A DNA stretch of 64,000 nucleotides from Nostoc linckia z4 (GCF_002608075.1 NZ_LAHA01000044.1:1-64000), one strand, 5' to 3'; shown: positions 53,495-62,676, numbered from the stretch's first letter. Program-made: numbers and translations. Notes: generated from the letters alone by a model not told the origin.

Positions 53495-54466
53495 TCATTC
53501 TCCTCCCCTCCCTAACCTCTGGAATGCTAACAAAGCAGCACCATAAGCAGGCTCAAATCTTGGATAAATCACTTGAATAAAAGGAAACTTATTAATTATC
53601 GATGCTGAAAATCTTTCATATATTTTAGCTCTACTTAGCCATACACTTCCCGTTGTCACTACTTCATAAATTGAGTCTGGACTAAAAATTGCATCAATTA
53701 CTACAGATGTAGCTTTTACCAATTCTTTAACAGCATCATCAATGATATTATTAGCGACTTCATCACCTGATGCTGCGGCTAAATCCACAATTGGTGCTAA
53801 AGCTGCTATTTGTTTAACTCCCCATTGTCGCCGATATATTACTTCTATTAAATCTTCTATATTTTCCAAATTAAGATGCTCCTTAAAAGCATCCACTAAA
53901 GTAGTTGCTATCTCTCGTCCATCATAGGATTTTAATGCAGCATTCATCGCCGCAACGGCAATTTTATAAGCACTACCTTCATCTCCTAAAATATAGCCCC
54001 AGCCGCCGACTCGCTTGGTGTTTCCCTGCTGATTTCGTCCAAAAACTATGGAACCAGTACCTACAGCAACCACAATTCCCACATCATGGCCAATTCCGCC
54101 AACTAAAGCAATGAAAGCGTCATTGCAAATCACAATATTTTCTGGCTGTAATGCCCAATTTACAGGTAAATTTTTGCTATTTTGCAACTTAACCACTAAA
54201 CTTTTTACTACTTCAATATCTGATGCACGCCCCACACCTGCCAAACCCAGGCATATTGCTTCAATAGTAATAGTCTTGATAATTTTTCTGGCTTCATTAG
54301 CGGCAGCTTCAATTGCCAATTCAATTGATTTAAAAGTAGCTTCAATACCTATACTTTGATAGTTAGAACCACCAGCTTCACCACGTCCTAACACTTGACC
54401 AGAATCATCCATCAACACACAAACTGTCTTACTACCGCCGCCATCTATTCCCAAAACATAAGGCAT
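53495..54466 (-). CDS. BadF/BcrA ATPase-family sugar kinase (GlcNAc kinase-like)
   Basis: This 323-residue protein belongs to the ASKHA kinases: phosphate-1 motif VLGIDGGGSKTVCVLMDD, GEAGGSNYQSIG, connect/phosphate-2 GIVVAVGTGSIVFGRN, GGWGYILGDEGSAYKI and adenosine motif EVVTTGSVW. These are the signatures of the N-acetylglucosamine kinase/BadF group. It follows the AmpG-like permease by 18 bp on the same strand. Together they suggest uptake and phosphorylation of cell-wall amino sugars such as GlcNAc or anhydro-muropeptide products. Confidence 0.87.
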   Translation of the reverse strand: MPYVLGIDGGGSKTVCVLMDDSGQVLGRGEAGGSNYQSIGIEATFKSIELAIEAAANEARKIIKTITIEAICLGLAGVGRASDIEVVKSLVVKLQNSKNLPVNWALQPENIVICNDAFIALVGGIGHDVGIVVAVGTGSIVFGRNQQGNTKRVGGWGYILGDEGSAYKIAVAAMNAALKSYDGREIATTLVDAFKEHLNLENIEDLIEVIYRRQWGVKQIAALAPIVDLAAASGDEVANNIIDDAVKELVKATSVVIDAIFSPDSIYEVVTTGSVWLSRAKIYERFSASIINKFPFIQVIYPRFEPAYGAALLAFQRLGRGGE

Positions 54467-54484
54467 AATATTTCAAATAGTTAA

Positions 54485-55750
54485 TTAATTATTTGCCAGT
54501 TTTGATTCTTCCTTTAAAGGTATAAAAAATAAAGCAATCATCCCAGGAATCGTCAGCAAACAAACCAAGATAAAAAATAGTGGATAACCAAGTGTTTTTT
54601 GCAGATAACCGCTAATTAATCCTGGAAGCATCATCCCTAAAGCCATGATGCCAGTTGAAATCGCAAAGTGGGAAGTTTTGTATTCTCCTTGGCAAATGTA
54701 CATTAAGTAAACACTAAAAGCTGTAAACCCAAAACCATATCCAAATTGTTCCAAGGAAACCAAAGGATATACTAATATTAATGTAGGTTTGCTGTAAGCC
54801 ATATAAACATAAAATATATCAGGCAAATTTAAGGCTAAAGCCATAGGCAAAAGACATTTTTTTAATCCATATTTGGCAATTACCAAGCCCCCTAAGATGC
54901 CTCCAAAAATTAGGGATATAACACCAAATGTTCCGTAAACTAACCCCACATCTGATGTTGATAAACCCAAGCCTCCTAATTCTCGTTTGTCTAACAAAAA
55001 TAAAGAAGCCATCTTCACCAGCATTGCTTCGCCAAGTCTGTAGAGTAAAATAAAGGCTATAATATTAATAATTTTATCTTGAGCAAAATACGAACTAATA
55101 ATTGTCCAAAAATCTATTTTTTTTGTAGCTTCTAGCTGTCGTTGGCTCTCCGATTCAGGTTCTGGTAAAACTAAGCGATGAAAAATAAATATAATTGCTA
55201 AAATTAAAGCACAGAAACTCAGAGCTAAAGTCCAAGCTAAAGGAATGTTGTCTAGAGATACTTCCAACTGACCTGCTATAAATACTAATATTCCAGAGCC
55301 AAAAATCACAGCAAGTCTATAAAATAGCGAGCGAATGCCAACAAAAAAGGCTTGTTGTTCGGGAGATAAAGCTAGTAAATAAAAACCATCTGTGGCAATG
55401 TCATAAGTTGCAGAAATAAAGGCTCCTATTGTTAATGCTGCCAGGGAGATAAAAAAGAAGTTGGGTAGTTGTAAACAAAAGGCTACCAAACCTAAACAGG
55501 CGAACATGGTTAATTGAGTGTAAATAATCCATTGGCGTTTGGTAAAGTAAATATCGACAATTGGGCCCCAAAACATTTTGATGACCCAAGGTAGATAGAG
55601 AAAGCTTGTCCATAGGGCAATTTCAGCGTTATCGATTCCGAGTTTTTTGTAAAAGATGACGGAAACTGTGTTGATGATGACATAAGGGATGCCAGAGGTG
55701 AAATATAGGGTGGGGATGAATTTCCAGGGGGAGGTTGGTTGGTGTTTCAT
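54485..55750 (-). CDS. MFS permease, AmpG-like
   Basis: This encodes 421 residues from ATG 55750 (MKHQPTSPWKFIPTLYFTSG); upstream codons in frame are repeat DNA. Twelve helices are expected. The start FIPTLYFTSGIPYVIINTVS, then WVIKMFWGPIVDIYFTKRQW (the MFS loop 2-3 motif) and SATYDIATDGFYLLALSPEQ resemble AmpG/acetyl-CoA-transporter-like MFS proteins, which import anhydro-muropeptides. The gene shares an operon with a GlcNAc kinase-like gene 18 bp downstream. The inverted repeat around 55753 touches its start codon, so no ribosome site is visible. Confidence 0.83.
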   Translation of the reverse strand: MKHQPTSPWKFIPTLYFTSGIPYVIINTVSVIFYKKLGIDNAEIALWTSFLYLPWVIKMFWGPIVDIYFTKRQWIIYTQLTMFACLGLVAFCLQLPNFFFISLAALTIGAFISATYDIATDGFYLLALSPEQQAFFVGIRSLFYRLAVIFGSGILVFIAGQLEVSLDNIPLAWTLALSFCALILAIIFIFHRLVLPEPESESQRQLEATKKIDFWTIISSYFAQDKIINIIAFILLYRLGEAMLVKMASLFLLDKRELGGLGLSTSDVGLVYGTFGVISLIFGGILGGLVIAKYGLKKCLLPMALALNLPDIFYVYMAYSKPTLILVYPLVSLEQFGYGFGFTAFSVYLMYICQGEYKTSHFAISTGIMALGMMLPGLISGYLQKTLGYPLFFILVCLLTIPGMIALFFIPLKEESKLANN

Positions 55751-55752
55751 GA

Positions 55753-56203
55753 CGAACCGCAGAGGCGCAGAGGGCACAGAGAGAAGATTAAGAGAGGATA
55801 ATACGTTTGATGCCGTCTTTGAGGAGGGGGACGTTAAAGTTAATGAGGAGAGCTAGGGGGTGATTAGTCATTTTAAGGTATGAGAGGACTTGAGCTTCGT
55901 GGATTGGGGCTAAATTTTGGACAGCTTTTAGTTCCAAAATTAGACAATTAGCAACTAGAAAATCTAATCTACCCTTGCCTACTTCATGTCCTTTGTAATT
56001 TACTGTTACCGACTTCTCAAACTCATGAGGTATTCCGCGCCTGAAAAATTCTATAATCAACGCCTCCTTATACACCTCCTCTAAAAACCCTGGCCCCAAC
56101 ACCTGATGTACCTCAATTGCAGCCCCAATCACCTTTCCCGTAAGCTGATTCATCTCCTCCCCCAACTCTCTTTTCTCTGCGTTCTCTGCGCCTCTGCGGT
56201 TCG
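55753..56203. repeat. Inverted repeats bracketing the GxxExxY gene
   Basis: CGAACCGCAGAGGCGCAGAG at 55753-55772 is exactly inverted as CTCTGCGCCTCTGCGGTTCG at 56184-56203. Similarity continues inward with a few mismatches for about 15 more bases. The 451-bp unit contains only the GxxExxY gene. Confidence 0.85.
55788..56153 (-). CDS. GxxExxY protein
   Basis: This encodes 121 residues from ATG 56153 (MNQLTGKVIGAAIEVHQVLG); open frame continues upstream through repeat DNA (TNRRGAENAEKRELGEE), so other annotations may start at 56210. The name-giving motif is GPGFLEEVYKEAL, followed by GRLDFLVANCLILELKAVQN, whose D-x(n)-E-x-K pattern resembles PD-(D/E)xK nucleases, and the end ALLINFNVPLLKDGIKRIIL. 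The family (TIGR04256) is widespread and of unknown function. The gene is bracketed by perfect inverted repeats and squeezed between the starts of two unrelated genes, as if inserted. Confidence 0.88.
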   Translation of the reverse strand: MNQLTGKVIGAAIEVHQVLGPGFLEEVYKEALIIEFFRRGIPHEFEKSVTVNYKGHEVGKGRLDFLVANCLILELKAVQNLAPIHEAQVLSYLKMTNHPLALLINFNVPLLKDGIKRIILS

Positions 56204-56268
56204 TTTCCATCAATCCCTCTCCAACCCTGTGGCAAAATTTATTAGAGTCCTTCCTTAGTTTTCCCCGC

Positions 56269-59200
56269 ATGACCGCAACCATTCTCAATCTCCCCAGTCT
56301 CTACGAACCCTTTTCCACTGAAGCCAAGTGGCAAAAATTCTGGGAAGACAACCAAGTTTACAAAGCCGACCCCAACAAAAACGGTAAACCCTACTGCATC
56401 GTCATTCCCCCGCCCAATGTCACCGGCAGTTTGCACATGGGTCACGCCTTTGAAAGTGCCTTGATTGATACCCTCGTCCGCTACCACCGGATGCAGGGAC
56501 GTAATACCCTGTGGTTACCCGGAACCGACCACGCCAGCATTGCTGTCCATACTATGCTGGAAAAGCAACTCAAGACTGAGGGTAAGACTCGCTACGAGTT
56601 GGGGCGCGACCAATTTTTAGAACGCGCTTGGCAATGGAAGGCGGAGTCTGAAGGAACCATTGTTAATCAATTGCGACGCTTGGGTGTTTCGGCTGACTGG
56701 TCGCGGGAAAGGTTTACCCTAGATGAAGGTTTATCTAAGGCTGTTGTTGAGGCATTTACTCGCCTTTACGAGGAAGGTTTAATTTACCGTGGTGAATATT
56801 TAGTTAACTGGTGTCCGGCTTCCCAGTCCGCTGTGTCTGATGTGGAGGTGGAAAATCAAGAGGTTAATGGCAATCTCTGGCATTTCCGCTATCCGCTGAC
56901 CGATGGTTCTGGTTTTGTGGAAGTGGCGACGACTCGACCAGAAACAATGCTCGGCGATACAGCAGTGGCAGTTAATCCCAATGACGATCGCTACAAACAT
57001 CTCATTGGCAAAACTGTAACTCTGCCCATTCTACAACGAGAAATTCCCATCATTGGCGATGAATTTGTTGACCCCACTTTCGGCACAGGCTGTGTGAAGG
57101 TGACTCCCGCCCATGACCTCAACGATTTTGACATGGGTAAGCGTCACAATTTGCCGTTAATCAACATTATGAATAAAGACGGCACCCTTAATGCCAATGC
57201 TGGGGAGTTCCAAGGACAAGACCGCTTTGTTGCCAGAAAAAATGTGGTTTCTCGCCTAGAAAAAGATGGCTTTTTGGTGAAAATTGAGGATTATAAACAT
57301 ACCGTTCCCTACAGCGATCGCGGTAAAGTACCCATTGAACCCCTACTTTCAACTCAGTGGTTTGTCAAAATTCGCCCCCTGGCTGACAAAACTTTAGAAT
57401 TCCTCGACCAGCAAAACTCGCCGCAGTTTGTCCCCCAACGCTGGACTAAGGTTTACCGTGATTGGCTAGTCAAACTCAAAGATTGGTGCATCTCTCGCCA
57501 ATTGTGGTGGGGACACCAAATTCCTGCTTGGTACGCCGTCAGTGAAACAGACGGACAAATTACTGATAACACGCCGTTTGTGGTGGCAAAATCCGAAGCG
57601 GAAGCTTGGGAAAAAGCAAAATCACAATTTGGTGAAAATGTCAAGTTAGAACAAGACCCAGATGTGTTAGATACTTGGTTTTCTTCTGGGTTGTGGCCGT
57701 TTTCCACTTTGGGCTGGCCGGAACAAACTCAGGATTTAACGACTTACTACCCCACCACTACTTTGGTAACGGGCTTTGACATCATCTTTTTCTGGGTAGC
57801 CAGAATGACAATGTTGGGTGGGCATTTTACTGGTAAGATGCCTTTCCAAACAGTTTACATCCACGGCTTGGTGCTGGATGAAAAAGGTCAGAAGATGTCA
57901 AAGACCAAAGGTAATGGCATTGATCCACTGTTATTAATTGACAAATATGGTACTGATGCCCTGCGCTATACCTTAGTTAAGGAAGTGGCGGGGGCGGGAC
58001 AAGATATCCGCTTAGAGTACGATCGCAAAAAGGATGAATCACCATCTGTAGAAGCGTCCCGTAACTTTGCTAATAAGCTGTGGAATGCAGCCCGGTTTGT
58101 AATGATGAATTTGGATGGACAAACCCCTGCACAACTGAGTCAACCACTCACCACTCCTAACTCCTCACTCCTAACTCCTCACTCAGCACTCACCCCAGAA
58201 CTAAGCGATCGCTGGATTCTTTCCCGTTATCATCAAGTCATCAAGCAAACCAGCAATTACATTGATAATTATGGTTTAGGAGAAGCAGCAAAGGGACTGT
58301 ACGATTTCATCTGGGGTGATTTCTGCGATCAGTACATTGAATTGGTCAAATCTCGCCTCCAGCCAGATGCAGAACCCGCATCGCGACGGATAGCACAACA
58401 AACCCTCGCTTACGTACTAGAAGGGATTTTAAAACTGCTTCATCCCTTTATGCCTCATATTACTGAGGAAATCTGGCAATCTCTCACCCAACAACCAGCA
58501 GATTCTCCCCAAACTCTGGCTTTACAAACCTATCCAAAGGTAGATGCGAATCTGATAGATTTTGCGCTAGAAGAACAGTTTGAATTGCTAATTGATACTA
58601 TCCGCACAATTCGGAATTTGCGTGCCGAAGCTGATGTCAAACCAGGGGTGAAGGTGACAGCTAATTTACAAACTGAAAGTGAAAAAGAAAGACAAATCCT
58701 CACCGCTGGACAGATTTACATTCAAGATTTGGCGAAGGTTGAAACTTTAACTATTACCGACAAGCAAAACAATCAAAGTGTTGCTGCTAAAAAACCCCAG
58801 AATGGATTAAAAATAATTGGCTTAACTATTTTAGGTATTGTTTTGGCTAGGTTGGGTTTTGCTGTGGGGAATACGATTTATCAAACTGCCATAATTGGAA
58901 CTTTCTTTGAAATGGTTGGTTTTCTTTACACAGGTTGGTTTGTCACCCAAAATTTACTCAATGGTGAAGCTAGACAAAAGCTATGGAAACAGTTTTTCCA
59001 GGGGACGGAATCACAACAGGCACAAGAGCCAGAAAATGCGATCGCTGGTGTGATAGGTACAATACAAGTAGTAATTCCCCTCAGTGGCGTGGTGGATATC
59101 GAAGTTGTACGTGCCAAACTAGAGAAAAGCCTCACCAAAGCTGAAGCGGAAATTCAATCTTTGAGTGCCAGATTAAGCAATCCGAATTTTGTCGGTAAAG

Positions 59201-59298
59201 CCAGAACTGATGTAGTTCAAGGAGCCAGAGATGCTTTAGCAGAAGCCGAAAAACAAGCAGAAATTCTGCGCGCCCGCCTACGTAGTTTAGGATTGTAA
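56269..59298 (+). CDS. valS: Valyl-tRNA synthetase with CAAD membrane domain
   Basis: This 1009-residue enzyme charges tRNA-Val. The HIGH motif is in PPPNVTGSLHMGHAFESALI, the editing domain has ATTRPETMLGDTAVAVNP, and KMSKS is in GQKMSKTKGNGIDPL. After the anticodon-binding domain, residues ~835-935 are a CAAD domain with two membrane helices (IIGLTILGIVLARLGFAVGN and IGTFFEMVGFLYTGWFVTQN), known from some cyanobacterial synthetases and able to anchor them to thylakoids. The usual C-terminal coiled-coil (VDIEVVRAKLEKSLTKAEAE) follows. Residues ~624-641 (LTTPNSSLLTPHSAL) are encoded by a low-complexity intergenic-type repeat inserted in frame. Confidence 0.95.
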   Translation: MTATILNLPSLYEPFSTEAKWQKFWEDNQVYKADPNKNGKPYCIVIPPPNVTGSLHMGHAFESALIDTLVRYHRMQGRNTLWLPGTDHASIAVHTMLEKQLKTEGKTRYELGRDQFLERAWQWKAESEGTIVNQLRRLGVSADWSRERFTLDEGLSKAVVEAFTRLYEEGLIYRGEYLVNWCPASQSAVSDVEVENQEVNGNLWHFRYPLTDGSGFVEVATTRPETMLGDTAVAVNPNDDRYKHLIGKTVTLPILQREIPIIGDEFVDPTFGTGCVKVTPAHDLNDFDMGKRHNLPLINIMNKDGTLNANAGEFQGQDRFVARKNVVSRLEKDGFLVKIEDYKHTVPYSDRGKVPIEPLLSTQWFVKIRPLADKTLEFLDQQNSPQFVPQRWTKVYRDWLVKLKDWCISRQLWWGHQIPAWYAVSETDGQITDNTPFVVAKSEAEAWEKAKSQFGENVKLEQDPDVLDTWFSSGLWPFSTLGWPEQTQDLTTYYPTTTLVTGFDIIFFWVARMTMLGGHFTGKMPFQTVYIHGLVLDEKGQKMSKTKGNGIDPLLLIDKYGTDALRYTLVKEVAGAGQDIRLEYDRKKDESPSVEASRNFANKLWNAARFVMMNLDGQTPAQLSQPLTTPNSSLLTPHSALTPELSDRWILSRYHQVIKQTSNYIDNYGLGEAAKGLYDFIWGDFCDQYIELVKSRLQPDAEPASRRIAQQTLAYVLEGILKLLHPFMPHITEEIWQSLTQQPADSPQTLALQTYPKVDANLIDFALEEQFELLIDTIRTIRNLRAEADVKPGVKVTANLQTESEKERQILTAGQIYIQDLAKVETLTITDKQNNQSVAAKKPQNGLKIIGLTILGIVLARLGFAVGNTIYQTAIIGTFFEMVGFLYTGWFVTQNLLNGEARQKLWKQFFQGTESQQAQEPENAIAGVIGTIQVVIPLSGVVDIEVVRAKLEKSLTKAEAEIQSLSARLSNPNFVGKARTDVVQGARDALAEAEKQAEILRARLRSLGL
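58140..58192 (+). repeat. Intergenic-type simple repeat inserted in valS
   Basis: The tract contains CACTCCTAACTCCTCACTCC followed by another TAACTCCTCACTC, the same simple repeat as in the intergenic region 31385-31438 (CACTCCTAACTCCTAACTTT). It keeps the reading frame and adds about 16 residues between the catalytic and anticodon-binding domains, just before LSDRWILSRYH. Confidence 0.8.
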
Positions 59299-59592
59299 TG
59301 TTGTAATGGGTAATGGCAGAGTAGTTAATTGCTCATTACCCATTACCTACCCACAAATCAATAGTTCCACATTTTTTGAAAATACAATTTATCTAATTAA
59401 ATTTCTGAATATCACCTAGTTTAATTTTTTTAACTAATACCAATTTAAAAAAAGAATGCGACAATCATATAATCCTAAATTCTTGTTATGTCTGGTTTTT
59501 TGAATTTTTAATTTGTATAATATTTGCACTGTTTTTTTAATTAAAAATAATTTTTGAAAGTTTAAATTTCTAAGTAAAGCGGAGTAACTCTC

Positions 59593-60027
59593 ATGCTATA
59601 TCTAGCCCAGGTGCGGAAAAATGATTTTTTAGAGCAGCACCAATTACGCTTATTAGCGCGTCAAGAAGTTGATAACTTATGGGCGATAATTCCAGAAGAG
59701 GCTTTTATTTTGTTGGGAAAAGGAAATCCCATGAGTGAAAATTTGCTTGTTTTAGTCGAACTTTCACCCACAGGCGATATTGAAAGAATAGAAGATGCGA
59801 CTAATTGGGTGCTACATTTAGTACAAACTTACCTCACCACAGGCATTACACCAGAATTCTTACAGCACGAAGCCGAACGAGCAGAAAATTGGCGACAGTC
59901 TTTAACGTTGCAAAACCAAGACTTGGCGAGGCGTTCTTTGGAATTAGAAGCCAGACGCGAACAAATTCAAGCTTTAGAAGAAAGCCTCAAACGTGAAAAA
60001 AATGGTTATCACAAAGATGAGGAATGA
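59593..60027 (+). CDS. Conserved hypothetical protein with C-terminal coiled-coil
   Basis: This 144-residue protein starts at ATG 59593 after GCGGAG. It begins MLYLAQVRKNDFLEQHQLRL, has a compact N-terminal domain (NLWAIIPEEAFILLG, then LVLVELSPTGDIERIEDATN) and ends in a charged coiled-coil from residue ~105 (LARRSLELEARREQIQALEE). I do not recognise the family. It stands alone; the upstream 294 bp are AT-rich without a clear feature. Confidence 0.75.
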   Translation: MLYLAQVRKNDFLEQHQLRLLARQEVDNLWAIIPEEAFILLGKGNPMSENLLVLVELSPTGDIERIEDATNWVLHLVQTYLTTGITPEFLQHEAERAENWRQSLTLQNQDLARRSLELEARREQIQALEESLKREKNGYHKDEE

Positions 60028-60041
60028 TATCAATTCAAAAT

Positions 60042-60584
60042 TTAAAATTCTCCAGAGCGCTGAATTTGAGAGTTGATTTCAAATTGTACGAGTTCTGATT
60101 TGTTATCCTTCACTAACCAAACAAAAGTTTCGCGAACAGGTGATTTAGAAAATACTGTGATGTAGCGAAGAAGAATGTAATTTTCCGATTCTTTGTCAGT
60201 CGGTTGTCCCCACCAATCAGTGATTTGAGCAGAGTTTACAGTTCCAATTTCCTGTTTGATTGTTGCACAAATGCTTAGCATTTGTGATTGACTGAAATTT
60301 TTTTGAAAAAGCTCATTTGCTTCTTGATAAATATCTTGGCATTTGCCTTGTTCTAATTGAGTATGAAATCTTTGCACGGATGATTCGGCAATTTTCTTGC
60401 TGTACTCCAAATTAGTGGAGTGGTCAATGATAACTTGTTTGCGATTGATTGGGTCTTTTCCTAACACAAAACCAAACCAGCCAACTCGCATTAAAACTCC
60501 TCCACCAAAGAAGATTGAGCCAATGAAGGTCAAGATAACTAAACTGCCTAAACAACCAAGACAACCAGATGATTTTGCAGACAT
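60042..60584 (-). CDS. Membrane-anchored hypothetical protein
   Basis: This 180-residue protein has an N-terminal Gly/Cys-rich helix (SGCLGCLGSLVILTFIGSIF, then FGGGVLMRVGWFGFVLG) and a soluble part with QRFHTQLEQGKCQDIYQEAN, then ELFQKNFSQSQMLSICATIK, which resembles DUF4019-like domains where a QxGxYxxIYxxA helix is followed by a curved sheet. The C-terminal part (VFSKSPVRETFVWLVKDNKS) fits that fold. The function is unknown. It is convergent with the preceding gene, 14 bp apart. Confidence 0.75.
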   Translation of the reverse strand: MSAKSSGCLGCLGSLVILTFIGSIFFGGGVLMRVGWFGFVLGKDPINRKQVIIDHSTNLEYSKKIAESSVQRFHTQLEQGKCQDIYQEANELFQKNFSQSQMLSICATIKQEIGTVNSAQITDWWGQPTDKESENYILLRYITVFSKSPVRETFVWLVKDNKSELVQFEINSQIQRSGEF

Positions 60585-60656
60585 AATGACTCCTGAAAAA
60601 CATTTAATTAGCCACTGAATTTATTTGCAAAATAAACCTGAAATCCTAAATTATCT

Positions 60657-61556
60657 TCATTTTTTTTTCAGAAATATCTGCTGCGGTTGAGTGATGCACA
60701 TAGCAATTCCCTTTTCATAGTAAGCGGCTTCATTAATAAAAACTGGATAAATTGTTGAGCTTCCTTCGTAGGCGATCGCTTCTCCTTTAAATGTTAAAAA
60801 CATCGGTGTTCCAGGATTCAATGGTTGATAATCTTGAAACTGAAGTTGCGGGTGAATCATTGCTTGAATTTCACCAGATTCATTTCTGGGATAATCAATT
60901 GTTCCACAATGACTATAAACGGTGAAGCTATTTTTAAATAAAGGAACTTCACCGCGATTATATAATTCGAGATAATTTAAAATATCCTTAACTAACCCTT
61001 CAGTTTCCTCAAAGCGATCGGCTTGTAAAATTCCTTGAGGAATTGCTCCCACCTCAATGGTGCAGCCTAATTCACAAATGGATGGCAAACTAGAAGCTTC
61101 TAGCGATTTTGGTAAAATATAAACCTTGACTAAAGGATTTACGCTTTGAAGATAAGCAACTAATTGCAAGTTGAAAGGATGCTCATGGGTAATTACAGTT
61201 AAACCCATATTTGCAGTAGTGCTATGAATATCCACAACTACATCCACAGGGGTTTTACCATTTGCACCATATAAATGATTGATTTCTCTGGCTCGTATAT
61301 CTTCATAACTAGAACGCGTCAAATCTTGCAAATCTGCTTGTCGAAAACAACGGTTGAGGTCTTTATCAAGATATCGACGCACTGCTGCAAAAGCTTGAGG
61401 ATTTGCCAGCAAAGTTATAGTTTCAAAGTTCTGACGCTGTACAAGATTTGGATGCTGTTGGAGTTTTTTGATTGTATAAACCCCAGTGAACTCATTTCCA
61501 TGAGTTCCTCCAACAATTAATACTCGTTGAATTGGAGGTATTTGATTTTTAATCAT
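60657..61556 (-). CDS. Aspartoacylase (AstE/AspA family)
   Basis: This 299-residue zinc enzyme should release acetate from N-acetylaspartate or a related acyl-amino acid. The zinc ligands are in LIVGGTHGNEFTGVY (His and Glu) and VVVDIHSTTANMG (His); the substrate-binding DLNRCF and the catalytic glutamate in CTIEVGAIPQG are present. Length is normal for bacterial aspartoacylases. It is divergent from a LysR regulator gene with a 199-bp shared promoter region, so it is probably under that regulator. Confidence 0.9.
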   Translation of the reverse strand: MIKNQIPPIQRVLIVGGTHGNEFTGVYTIKKLQQHPNLVQRQNFETITLLANPQAFAAVRRYLDKDLNRCFRQADLQDLTRSSYEDIRAREINHLYGANGKTPVDVVVDIHSTTANMGLTVITHEHPFNLQLVAYLQSVNPLVKVYILPKSLEASSLPSICELGCTIEVGAIPQGILQADRFEETEGLVKDILNYLELYNRGEVPLFKNSFTVYSHCGTIDYPRNESGEIQAMIHPQLQFQDYQPLNPGTPMFLTFKGEAIAYEGSSTIYPVFINEAAYYEKGIAMCITQPQQIFLKKK

Positions 61557-61628
61557 GTTTTTCTCTCCTAATCATTTATGGAATAAATCTTAGGAGGTCA
61601 CAATCCATAACTCAATTACCAAAATATG

Positions 61629-61731
61629 TATTGTAGTATGCTTAAATAGACATAGTAATACTAGTGCATTTTGCTAAGCTTTAATACAGCTTCGTATATG
61701 AAGTGCAGTTAGATATTGTAGTATATCTAAA
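61629..61731. promoter_or_regulatory. Candidate LysR binding sites in a divergent promoter
   Basis: TATTGTAGTATGCTTAAA (61629-61646) and TATTGTAGTATATCTAAA (61714-61731) are direct repeats matching at 15 of 18 positions, 85 bp apart (about eight helical turns), in the region between aspartoacylase and the LysR gene. The second is 25 bp before the LysR start. Their regulator is inferred from position only. Confidence 0.5.
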
Positions 61732-61755
61732 CACGTATAATACGTTAGGGTTACT

Positions 61756-62676
61756 ATGAATCTAGAACGTCTAGAACGTTTTGTTTTTTTGGCTACACTC
61801 AAGAATGAAGCTGGACAAAAAGATATCAATATCAGCCATGCAGCAGAACAACTGCATATTCCTCAGCCACACCTCAGCAAACAAATTAAAAAATTAGAAG
61901 AAGAATTAGGCATAGAACTATTTGTGCGTAAGCCTCGCTTGGAACTGACGCCATACGGTCAAGTTTTTCTTCAAGAAGCACAACACCTCCTCGAACAAGT
62001 CGAGAGAATTCAGATATCTGCAAAACAAGCAAGTCAAGGTGAAATTGGAAGGTTAACTGTTGGTATTAGTACTTCAATTTCTAACAGCTTGCTACCAAAT
62101 ATCCTGCGGGTTTTTCGTCATAAATATCCGTATGTAGATTTAGTATTACAAGAATTAATGTTTGAAGATAGTCGCGAAAAACTTCAAAACCGCACCCTAG
62201 ATGTGGATTTTGAAAATTGGTACAATCTCCAAGATGTAGACGATGGCCATTTTCTCACCTATGAAATTGTCACCGAAGAGCCTTTGGTAATGGTGCTTCC
62301 TAAAAAACATCCCCTCAGCCATTACCCACAAATTCAACTGCAAGACTTCAAAGCGGAACCTTTTATACTTCCTTGCTATGAGAAAGTTCCAGCATTACAC
62401 GCCCTGATTCGCAATGCTTGTTTGTCAGCAGGATTTCAACCGAAGGTGATACAAGAAGCCGGATGGATGACAACTATTTTAGGTTTGGTTGCAGGGGAAA
62501 TTGGCGTGACATTGCTACCTGCTAATGTCATGAATCTTCAACGTACAGGAGTTGTTTATCGAAAAATCCAAGGACAATCGCCTATATTTAAAATGGCGAT
62601 CGCTTGGCGACGAGATAATCAATCAAAAGTCTTAGCTAATTTCCTCAAAGTAGTTAGAGAAGTTTCCTGTAGGTAA
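61756..62676 (+). CDS. LysR-family transcription regulator
   Basis: This 306-residue regulator has a LysR winged helix (LERLERFVFLATLKNEAGQK, then ISHAAEQLHIPQPHLSKQIK, KLEEELGIELFVRKPRLELT) and a C-terminal effector-binding domain (GEIGRLTVGISTSISNSLLP, then EPLVMVLPKKHPL, GEIGVTLLPANVM). It is divergent from the aspartoacylase gene, the usual arrangement for a LysR protein controlling its neighbour. The effector is unknown. Confidence 0.92.
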   Translation: MNLERLERFVFLATLKNEAGQKDINISHAAEQLHIPQPHLSKQIKKLEEELGIELFVRKPRLELTPYGQVFLQEAQHLLEQVERIQISAKQASQGEIGRLTVGISTSISNSLLPNILRVFRHKYPYVDLVLQELMFEDSREKLQNRTLDVDFENWYNLQDVDDGHFLTYEIVTEEPLVMVLPKKHPLSHYPQIQLQDFKAEPFILPCYEKVPALHALIRNACLSAGFQPKVIQEAGWMTTILGLVAGEIGVTLLPANVMNLQRTGVVYRKIQGQSPIFKMAIAWRRDNQSKVLANFLKVVREVSCR

